Positions 35,602 through 42,917 of a DNA stretch of 64,000 nt are shown piece after piece. A program made the position numbers and the translations under genes. Below the pieces are notes generated by a model. The model saw only the letters and a program-made list of their open reading frames with translations. It was not told the DNA's origin and ran no database searches. Source of the stretch: Variovorax sp. Root473 (GTDB taxonomy: Bacteria; Pseudomonadota; Gammaproteobacteria; Burkholderiales; Burkholderiaceae_C); contig NZ_LMEV01000017.1 of NCBI RefSeq assembly GCF_001426505.1, positions 1,122,982 through 1,186,981 on the forward strand, given 5' to 3'. Within the stretch, counting starts at the first letter, position 1. Every line of letters begins with the position of its first letter.

Positions 35602-35642
35602 GGGGTTGCTGGTTGAGTTCCAACCATCACAGAGAAATCGAC

Positions 35643-37346
35643 ATGTTGAAGCAACCTCAAGCCAAGTACCGCGCATTCGCACCAATCGGCCTCAAGGACC
35701 GCACCTGGCCCGACGCCGTGCTGACCAAGGCCCCGATCTGGCTGTCGACGGACCTGCGCGATGGCAACCAGGCGCTGGTCGAGCCGATGGACATCCCGCG
35801 CAAGATGCGCATGTTCGAGACGCTCGTGGCCATCGGCTTCAAGGAAATCGAAGTCGGCTTTCCCTCGGCGTCGCAGGTCGAATTCGACTTTGTGCGCAAG
35901 CTCATCGAAGAAGACCGCATTCCCGACGACGTGACGATCCAGGTGCTCACGCAAGCGCGCGACCACCTCATTGAACGCACCTTCGAAGCGTTGCAAGGTG
36001 CGCCGCGCGCCATCGTCCACCTCTACAACGCCGTCGCCCCCGTGATGCGCCGCGTGGTGCTCGGCATGGACGAAGACCAGATCGTCGAGCTCGCGAGCAG
36101 CCATGCGCGCATGTTCAACGACTTCGCCGCCAGGCAGCCGGCCACGAAGTGGACTTTCCAATATTCACCGGAAATGTTCTCGGGCACCGACGTGGTCTTC
36201 TCCAAGCGCGTGGTCGATGCGGTCACCGCGGTGTGGGCGCCGACGCCTGAGCGCAAGTGCATCGTCAACCTGCCCACCACGGTCGAGCATTCCACGCCGA
36301 ACATCTTCGCGGACATGATCGAGTGGATGCATCGCAACCTCGAGCGCCGTGACTCGATCGTGCTGTGCGTGCACCCGCACAACGACCGGGGCACCGGCAC
36401 CGCAGCCGGCGAACTGGCCTTGATGGCCGGCGCCGAGCGCATCGAAGGCTGCCTCTTCGGCAACGGCGAGCGCACCGGCAACCTCGACCTCGTGAACGTC
36501 GCGCTCAACCTCTACACGCAGGGCGTTTCGCCCGAGCTCGATTTCTCGAATATCGACGAGATCCGCGCCACGGTCGAGCACTGCAACCAGATTCCCGTAC
36601 ACCCGCGCCATCCGTATGTAGGCGATCTCGTCTACACCTCGTTCTCGGGCTCGCACCAGGACGCGATCAAGAAGGCGTTCGCCGCGCGCAAGGACGGCGA
36701 CATCTGGGACATCCCGTACCTGCCCATCGATCCGAAGGACGTGGGCCGCAGCTACGAAGCCGTGATCCGCGTGAACAGCCAGTCGGGCAAGGGCGGCATG
36801 GCCTACCTGCTCGAGAGCGAGTACGGCCTCGAGATGCCGCGCCGCCTGCAGATGGAATTCATGCAGGTCGTGCAGCGCGTGATGGACGTGGGCGGCAAGG
36901 AGCTCACCGCCGCCGACCTCTGGCAGATCTTCGTGAACGAATACGGCATCGAGACCGCCAAGGCCTTGCAGCACCGGGTGATCCAGGAAGAAGGCGAGGG
37001 CGCAGAGGCCACGGTGGTGCTGCGCGGCGACCTGCCCTGGGACGGTGAAACGCGCGCCATCGAAGGCCGCGGCAACGGCCCGATCGACGCCTTCACGCAG
37101 GCATTGAGCCAGGCCACCGGCCACACGGTGCGCGTCATGGACTACCACCAGCACGCCATCGGCGCGGGTGCCGATGCCAAGTCGGTGGCCTACCTCGAGC
37201 TGCGCGTCGACGAGTCGAAGACCCTGTTCGGGGTCGGCATCGATGCCAACGTGATTTCGGCCTCGCTGAAGGCAATCATGTCCGGTGTGCAGCGGGCGCG
37301 GACCCGGGGCGCGCACAGCGCACAATCGGCGGTTGAAGTCGCCTGA
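35643..37346 (+). CDS. leuA: 2-Isopropylmalate synthase, long (actinobacterial-type) class
   Basis: A 567-residue 2-isopropylmalate synthase, condensing acetyl-CoA with 2-ketoisovalerate as the first committed step to leucine. The TIM barrel has STDLRDGNQALVEPMD and the metal-binding VHPHNDRGTGTAA. The C-terminal regulatory domain (about 430-560) is that of leucine-inhibited enzymes. It belongs to the longer class found in Mycobacterium and Corynebacterium, not the ~515-residue class of the next gene. I chose ATG 35643 over an in-frame ATG at 35613. A leader peptide and terminator upstream indicate attenuation by leucine. Confidence 0.93.
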   Translation: MLKQPQAKYRAFAPIGLKDRTWPDAVLTKAPIWLSTDLRDGNQALVEPMDIPRKMRMFETLVAIGFKEIEVGFPSASQVEFDFVRKLIEEDRIPDDVTIQVLTQARDHLIERTFEALQGAPRAIVHLYNAVAPVMRRVVLGMDEDQIVELASSHARMFNDFAARQPATKWTFQYSPEMFSGTDVVFSKRVVDAVTAVWAPTPERKCIVNLPTTVEHSTPNIFADMIEWMHRNLERRDSIVLCVHPHNDRGTGTAAGELALMAGAERIEGCLFGNGERTGNLDLVNVALNLYTQGVSPELDFSNIDEIRATVEHCNQIPVHPRHPYVGDLVYTSFSGSHQDAIKKAFAARKDGDIWDIPYLPIDPKDVGRSYEAVIRVNSQSGKGGMAYLLESEYGLEMPRRLQMEFMQVVQRVMDVGGKELTAADLWQIFVNEYGIETAKALQHRVIQEEGEGAEATVVLRGDLPWDGETRAIEGRGNGPIDAFTQALSQATGHTVRVMDYHQHAIGAGADAKSVAYLELRVDESKTLFGVGIDANVISASLKAIMSGVQRARTRGAHSAQSAVEVA

Positions 37347-37399
37347 AGCACCGGCATCAGCCGCACGCGCAAGGTGGGAACGAACAAAGGAGATCCACG

Positions 37400-38938
37400 A
37401 TGACCGACCAACTCATTATTTTCGACACCACCTTGCGCGACGGTGAGCAGTCGCCCGGCGCCTCGATGACGCGCGACGAAAAACTGCGCATCGCCAAGTT
37501 GCTGGAGCGGCTCAAGGTCGACGTCATCGAAGCGGGCTTTCCGGCCAGCTCGAACGGCGACTTCGAGGCCGTGAAGGCTATCGCCAACGCGATCAAGGAC
37601 TCGACGGTGTGTGGCCTCTCGCGTGCCAACGACCGTGACATCGCACGCGCGGCCGAAGCCCTGAAGGGCGCGGCACGCGGACGCATCCACACGTTCATCG
37701 CGACCTCGCCGCTGCACATGGAAAAGAAGCTGCGCATGTCGCCCGACGAGGTGCATGAGCAGGCCAAGCTGGCGGTGCGCTTCGCGCGCAACCAGATCGC
37801 CGATGTGGAGTTCAGCCCCGAAGACGGCTATCGCAGCGACCCGGACTTCCTGTGCCGCGTGCTGGAAACCGTGATCAACGAGGGCGCCACCACCATCAAC
37901 GTGCCCGACACCGTCGGCTACGCGATTCCCGAGTTGTACGGCAACTTCATCAAGATGCTGCGCGAGCGCATTCCCAACAGCGACAAGGCGATCTGGTCGG
38001 TGCATTGCCACAACGACCTGGGCATGGCCGTGGCGAACTCGCTGGCCGGCGTGAAGATCGGCGGCGCGCGCCAGGTCGAGTGCACCATCAACGGGCTGGG
38101 CGAGCGCGCGGGCAACTGCTCGCTCGAGGAAGTGGTCATGGCCGTGAAAACGCGCAAGGACTACTTCGGGCTCGACCTGAACATCGACACCCAGCACATC
38201 GTGGCCGCGAGTCGCATGGTGAGCCAGACCACCGGTTTCGTGGTGCAGCCCAACAAGGCCGTGGTAGGCGCCAACGCGTTCGCGCATGCCTCGGGCATCC
38301 ACCAGGACGGCGTGCTCAAGGCGCGCGACACCTACGAGATCATGCGCGCCGAAGACGTGGGTTGGACCGCCAACAAGATCGTGCTCGGCAAGCTCAGCGG
38401 CCGCAATGCCTTCAAGCAGCGCCTGACCGACCTGGGCGTGACCATGGCCAGCGAAGCCGACATCAACGCGGCGTTCTCGCGCTTCAAGGAGTTGGCTGAC
38501 CGCAAGTCCGAAATTTTCGACGAAGACATCCTCGCGCTCGTCAGCGCAGAAGAAGTGTCGAACGTTGGTGAACAGTTTGCTTTCGTCTCTCTCTCCCAGC
38601 ACAGCGAAACCGGCGAACGCCCCCAGGCGAAGGTCGTGTTCACCGTCCAGGGCAAGGAAGTCACCGGCGAGTCCGACGGGAATGGCCCGGTGGATGCTTC
38701 CCTCAAGGCCATCGAGTCGCACGTCAAGAGCGGTGCCGAGATGGTTCTTTACTCTGTAAACGCGATCAGCGGCTCGACGGAAAGCCAGGGAGAAGTTACA
38801 GTCCGGTTACAAAACGCAGGGCGGGTGGTCAACGGTGTGGGCGCAGACCCGGACATCGTGGTCGCTTCGGCAAAGGCTTATTTGAGTGCGCTCAACAAGT
38901 TACAGAGCCAAGCTGAGAGAGTGGCGGCACAAGGTTAG
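37400..38938 (+). CDS. leuA: 2-Isopropylmalate synthase, standard bacterial class
   Basis: A 512-residue 2-isopropylmalate synthase of the enterobacterial class. Motifs are IIFDTTLRDGEQSPGASM, VHCHNDLGMAVANSLAG and GLGERAGNCSLEEVV in the barrel, and a C-terminal LeuA dimer/regulatory domain beginning near residue 390. AAAGGAG lies upstream of the ATG. It starts 53 bases after the other leuA without an evident terminator, so both are probably co-transcribed. A homocitrate- or citramalate-type substrate for one of the pair is possible but not shown. Confidence 0.93.
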   Translation: MTDQLIIFDTTLRDGEQSPGASMTRDEKLRIAKLLERLKVDVIEAGFPASSNGDFEAVKAIANAIKDSTVCGLSRANDRDIARAAEALKGAARGRIHTFIATSPLHMEKKLRMSPDEVHEQAKLAVRFARNQIADVEFSPEDGYRSDPDFLCRVLETVINEGATTINVPDTVGYAIPELYGNFIKMLRERIPNSDKAIWSVHCHNDLGMAVANSLAGVKIGGARQVECTINGLGERAGNCSLEEVVMAVKTRKDYFGLDLNIDTQHIVAASRMVSQTTGFVVQPNKAVVGANAFAHASGIHQDGVLKARDTYEIMRAEDVGWTANKIVLGKLSGRNAFKQRLTDLGVTMASEADINAAFSRFKELADRKSEIFDEDILALVSAEEVSNVGEQFAFVSLSQHSETGERPQAKVVFTVQGKEVTGESDGNGPVDASLKAIESHVKSGAEMVLYSVNAISGSTESQGEVTVRLQNAGRVVNGVGADPDIVVASAKAYLSALNKLQSQAERVAAQG

Positions 38939-39055
38939 GTTTTGAGGCGTTCCTTGGTATTCGAATGAAGAAGGGGATGCAAGTAACTGATATTGCGTGC
39001 CTTTTTTGATTTCGATACACTGCGGTCCTCGTTTGTTGCCGCTGGAGATTTATTG

Positions 39056-40219
39056 ATGCCTGAAACCCGTCTACGTCGAGTTTCCATCCAGCGGTTCCTA
39101 CCCGCCTTCAAGTTCCTCGCCGTGGCGCTGTGCGCCTCGGCGTTTTTGCTGCCTGGCGCCCAGGCTGCGAAGAAGGAAAAACCCGCTGCCGCCAAATCGG
39201 CAGTCGCGAAGAAGGCGAAGGCGCCCGCCGAAGCCAGGCGCAATGCGTCGGCTTCCAAGGTGGCTCGCGGCGGTCGCACCGAGCAGGCCGACAAGGTCGT
39301 GCGCGGCGGCCGAAACGTGGTGGCCACCATCCGCAAGAAGAATGGCAAGACCGTCGTCGCCGTGCAACGCCGTTCGGTGGTGCGCGTTGAAACGCCGGCC
39401 CGCCAGTCCTTCGGCCAGATGGCCGGCCTGCATGGCACCGACGACGCACTCGACCTGAAGTCGAGCGTCGCCCTGGTGATCGATCAAGACACCCACGAAG
39501 TGCTGTTCAGCAAGAACGACCATGCCGTGCTGCCGATCGCGTCGCTCACCAAGCTCATGACCGGCCTGTTGATCAGCGAAGCCCATCTGCCGAACGACGA
39601 ACTCATCACCATCACGCAAGACGACGTCGACACCGAAAAGGGCAGCCGTTCGCGCCTGACCGTTGGCACTACGCTGTCGCGTGGCGAGCTGCTGCACCTG
39701 GCGCTGATGTCGAGTGAGAACCGCGCCGCGCATGCGCTGGGCCGCACCTACCCGGGCGGTCTCACGACCTTCGTGAGCATCATGAACGCCAAGGCCCGCA
39801 TGCTCGGCATGAAGGATACGCGCTACGTGGAGCCCACGGGCCTGTCGAGCCGCAACCAGTCGAGCGCGCAAGACCTGGCGCTGCTGGTCAATGCGGCCTA
39901 TTCCGACGCCACGGTGCGTTCGCTGTCCACGTCGCCTGAATACCAGGTCGAGGTCGGCAACCGCGTGCTGCAGTTCAACACCACCAACCGCCTCGTGCGC
40001 AGCCCCGAATGGGACATCGGCCTGCAGAAGACGGGCTACATCTCCGAAGCCGGCCAATGCCTCGTGATGCAGGCCAAGGTGGCCGGGCGCAAGCTGATCA
40101 TGGTGTTCCTGGATTCGGCCGGCAAGTTCAGCCGCATCGCCGACGCCGAGCGGGTTCGCCGCTGGGTTGAAGCCACGCACGCCGTGTCAGGTCCGCGCGG
40201 CTTCCAGGTTGCTGGCTGA
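39056..40219 (+). CDS. D-Ala-D-Ala endopeptidase / low-molecular-weight PBP (S11)
   Basis: A 387-residue exported serine peptidase S11 like PbpG/DacA, trimming peptidoglycan peptide cross-links or stems. A signal peptide (about 1-38) precedes an unusual ~90-residue Lys/Arg/Ala-rich linker. The catalytic domain then carries S163-L-T-K166, S220-E-N222 and K325-T-G. No C-terminal amphipathic anchor is seen, favouring a PbpG-type soluble enzyme. ATG 39056 follows GGAGA; an in-frame start at 38993 adds a non-signal-like stretch. Confidence 0.9.
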   Translation: MPETRLRRVSIQRFLPAFKFLAVALCASAFLLPGAQAAKKEKPAAAKSAVAKKAKAPAEARRNASASKVARGGRTEQADKVVRGGRNVVATIRKKNGKTVVAVQRRSVVRVETPARQSFGQMAGLHGTDDALDLKSSVALVIDQDTHEVLFSKNDHAVLPIASLTKLMTGLLISEAHLPNDELITITQDDVDTEKGSRSRLTVGTTLSRGELLHLALMSSENRAAHALGRTYPGGLTTFVSIMNAKARMLGMKDTRYVEPTGLSSRNQSSAQDLALLVNAAYSDATVRSLSTSPEYQVEVGNRVLQFNTTNRLVRSPEWDIGLQKTGYISEAGQCLVMQAKVAGRKLIMVFLDSAGKFSRIADAERVRRWVEATHAVSGPRGFQVAG

Positions 40220-40312
40220 GATGGATTGAGCGGGCAGGCCGGTCAGTGGGCCGCCTGCTGCCCTTGTGAGGGGCCCACCGGCTGACTCGCCGGGAAGAGA
40301 AGAAGGAAAGAG

Positions 40313-40343
40313 TCGAAAGCAAACGGGCGCTCAGGCGCCCGTT
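40313..40343 (-). terminator. Terminator hairpin at the end of the IclR gene
   Basis: Stem AACGGGCGC (40322-40330) / GCGCCCGTT (40335-40343), overlapping the IclR stop. On the minus strand the stem is followed by TTTGCTTTC, a weak T-tract. It could also end the convergent endopeptidase transcript. Confidence 0.6.
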
Positions 40344-41155
40344 GTCACGTTCGCGCCCGACGCAGGCGTGGTCGCCATGCCGTCCTTGAAGCCCAGCGCG
40401 CCCGAGATTTCGTTGGCGGTCGCCTGCAGCTTGGGCAGCCAGCCTTCGTCGAGGCGATCGGCCGGGGCCGAGATCGACAGGCCGGCCACCAGCTTGCCCT
40501 GGTCGTCGTAGATGCCCGCGGCCATGCAGCGCACGCCCAGTTCCAATTCTTCGTTGTCGCGCGCGATGCCGTACTGGCGCGCCTTCGACAGCTCGCGCTC
40601 GAGCGCGGGCAGCTGCGTGATGCTGTTGCGCGTGTGGCCGGCCAGGCCGGTGCGGGTGGCGTAGCTGCGCACGCGCTGGGGGTCGTCGGCAGCCAGGAAC
40701 AGCTTGCCGGTCGAGGTCAGGTGCAGGGCGGCGCGGCCACCGATGGCGCGAACCACCTGCATGCCCGAGCGTTCGCTGTACGAACGCTCGATGTACACGA
40801 TCTCGTCGCCCTGGCGCATGCTCAGGTTGACGGGTTGCTGAGTGAGCTTGTGCAGCTCGCGCATCGGACCCAGGGCCGCGTCGCGCACGTTCAGCCGGCC
40901 CTTGACCAGGTTGCCCAGCTCCAGGAGGCGCATGCCGAGGCGGTAGCTGCCGGCTTCGGGCCGGTCGACGAAACGACCGACCGCGAGGTCATTGAGGATG
41001 CGGTGCGTGGTCGACGGGTGCAGTCCTGTCTTTTCGCTGATTTCCTTCAGCGAGATAGCCTCTTCGCGCGAGGCCAGAACATCGATCAGCGAGAACATGC
41101 GCTCGATGACCTGGATGACGGGAGTGGCGGGAACGTCGGATAGATTTTTTCTCAT
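40331..41155 (-). CDS. IclR-family transcriptional regulator
   Basis: A 274-residue IclR-family regulator. The N-terminal winged helix-turn-helix (about 15-75) is VLASREEAISLKEISEKTGLHPSTTHRILNDL. The effector domain (about 90-255) has LHLTSTGKLFLAAD and MAAGIYDDQGKLVAGLSISAP. It stands between the endopeptidase and the bpt-aat pair, 30 bases after bpt, and may be the last gene of that transcription unit. The effector and targets are unknown. Confidence 0.88.
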   Translation of the reverse strand: MRKNLSDVPATPVIQVIERMFSLIDVLASREEAISLKEISEKTGLHPSTTHRILNDLAVGRFVDRPEAGSYRLGMRLLELGNLVKGRLNVRDAALGPMRELHKLTQQPVNLSMRQGDEIVYIERSYSERSGMQVVRAIGGRAALHLTSTGKLFLAADDPQRVRSYATRTGLAGHTRNSITQLPALERELSKARQYGIARDNEELELGVRCMAAGIYDDQGKLVAGLSISAPADRLDEGWLPKLQATANEISGALGFKDGMATTPASGANVTTGA

Positions 41156-41185
41156 GGCGCAATGCGGTGATGACCGTGCGCCATT

Positions 41186-41935
41186 TTACCTTGTGAAATC
41201 ACTCGGTGCTTGCCAGAGGCCGTCGACCAACACTTCGTGCGGGGAAAAGCGCGCCTTGTAGTGCATCTTGGGGCTGCGCTCGATCCAGTAGCCGAGGTAG
41301 ACGTGCGGCAGCCCCAGCTTGCGGGCCTGTTCGATCTGCCACAGCACGCTGTAGGTGCCGTAGCCTGCACCTTCTTCAGGCTCGTAGAAGGTATAGACGG
41401 CCGAAATTCCGTCGCTGAGCACGTCGAGGATCGACACCATCTTCAGCGCGCCCGGGCTGCCGTCGGGCAGGGTTTCGCGGAATTCGACCAGGCGCGAGTT
41501 GACGCGGCTTTGCAGCAGAAACTGCGTGTACTGATCGATGCTGTCGTGGTCCATGCCGCCACCCGAATGGCGGCCGGTCTGGTAGCGCAGGTAGAGCTGG
41601 TAGTGCTCAGGCAAGAAGCACAGCTTGAGCACGCGGGCCTGCAGGTCGGCGTGCTGCCTGGCGGTGCGCCGCTGGCTGCGGTTCGGCTGGAAGCTGTGCG
41701 CCAGTACGCGCAGCGGAATGCAGGCGCGGCAGCCGTCGCAATAGGGCCGGTAGGTGAACATGCCGCTGCGCCGGAAGCCGCTGAGCACCAGGTCGGAGTA
41801 GGCGTCGTTGTGGATCAGGTGGCTGGGCGTGGCCACCTGCGAGCGGGCCTGGCGATCCGGCAGGTAACTGCAGGGATAGGGCGCCGTCGCGTAGAACTGC
41901 AGCGTGTGAAGCGGAAGATCCTTGAGGTGCGTCAC
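41186..41935 (-). CDS. bpt: Aspartate/glutamate leucyltransferase (N-end rule)
   Basis: A 249-residue Ate1-like aminoacyl-tRNA-protein transferase. Bpt attaches Leu to N-terminal Asp or Glu, marking proteins for ClpAP degradation. The N-terminal Ate-N domain has FYATAPYPCSYLPDR and the cysteine pattern YCDGCRACIPLRV. The C-terminal acyltransferase part has GTYSVLWQIEQARKLGLPHVYLGYWI and MHYKARFSPHEVL. The aat gene, for the second N-end-rule branch, ends just 1 base upstream, so the two are co-expressed. Confidence 0.92.
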   Translation of the reverse strand: MTHLKDLPLHTLQFYATAPYPCSYLPDRQARSQVATPSHLIHNDAYSDLVLSGFRRSGMFTYRPYCDGCRACIPLRVLAHSFQPNRSQRRTARQHADLQARVLKLCFLPEHYQLYLRYQTGRHSGGGMDHDSIDQYTQFLLQSRVNSRLVEFRETLPDGSPGALKMVSILDVLSDGISAVYTFYEPEEGAGYGTYSVLWQIEQARKLGLPHVYLGYWIERSPKMHYKARFSPHEVLVDGLWQAPSDFTR

Positions 41936-41936
41936 G

Positions 41937-42692
41937 TCACGTCGAAAGAGAAGGTCGCTCGGAAAGGAGTTCAGACCAGTATACGGGGTCGAATTGCCAC
42001 TGGGGACCCTGTTGTTGCCGGGCCTGGGCCACGTGCGCGACGAAGCGCGCGCGCGGCATTTCGCGGGCGCCGAGGCTGGCCAGGTGCGCGGTGTTCTGCT
42101 GGCAGTCGATCATGTCGACGCCGGCGCGCCGGCACAACGCGACCAGACCGGCCAGCGCGATCTTCGAGGCGTCCGGCCGGCGGGTGAACATCGACTCGCC
42201 GAACACTGCGCGGCCCAGTGCCACGCAATAAAGCCCGCCCGCCAGCTCGCCGTCGATCCAGGTTTCGACGCTGTGTGCGTGCCCCGCGCGGTGCAATTGC
42301 GTATAGGCCTTCACCATGTCCGGCACGATCCAGGTGCCCGATTGGCCAGCGCGCGCCGACTGCGAGCAGGCCTGGATCACTGTTCCAAAATCGTGATCGA
42401 TCCGCAGCTCGCAGCCGGGCGTCACGGCAAAACGGCCCAGGGTCTTGCGCAGCGAGCGATGCAGCCGGAAATCGCTCACCCGCAGCACCATGCGCGGGTC
42501 GGGGCTCCACCACAGGATGGGCTGGTCGTCACTGAACCACGGAAAGACGCAGCGGCCATAGGCATGCATCAAAGTATCGACATCGAGCGATCCGCCCGCT
42601 GCCAGCAGACCGGGCACGGGGTCGCTTGCGTCCCATGCCGACGCAGGGTCGGGCAGTGTGTCTCCGGGTTCGAGCCAAGGCAGTTGTCGCAT
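41937..42692 (-). CDS. aat: Leucyl/phenylalanyl-tRNA-protein transferase
   Basis: A 251-residue Aat, which transfers Leu or Phe from tRNA to proteins with N-terminal Lys or Arg for ClpS/ClpAP-dependent degradation. Family motifs are YGRCVFPWFSDDQPILWWSPDPRM, GTWIVPDMVKAYTQLHRAGHAHSVE and FGESMFTRRPDASKIALAGL. ATG 42692 gives MRQLPWLEP, a typical N-terminus. The pairing with bpt unites both bacterial N-end-rule transferases in one operon. Confidence 0.94.
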   Translation of the reverse strand: MRQLPWLEPGDTLPDPASAWDASDPVPGLLAAGGSLDVDTLMHAYGRCVFPWFSDDQPILWWSPDPRMVLRVSDFRLHRSLRKTLGRFAVTPGCELRIDHDFGTVIQACSQSARAGQSGTWIVPDMVKAYTQLHRAGHAHSVETWIDGELAGGLYCVALGRAVFGESMFTRRPDASKIALAGLVALCRRAGVDMIDCQQNTAHLASLGAREMPRARFVAHVAQARQQQGPQWQFDPVYWSELLSERPSLST

Positions 42693-42917
42693 GGTTGCAG
42701 GTATACACGGCTTCTCGGAACAGCCGCCATTTGAGGGAAAATCCTGCTCACACGGGAGCGGCCCACAAGGCTGCGGCCCTGGTGCCACCGCCGATGGCAC
42801 AAGAGACACCCCACAAGACCCGTCGAAAAACCTATAGTGCTCAGCTTGCTTTCGCAGTACCACAGCGGATCCGGCAGGCATGAGCAGGGCGCCGGGGATC
42901 AGCACAAGAGGACCACG

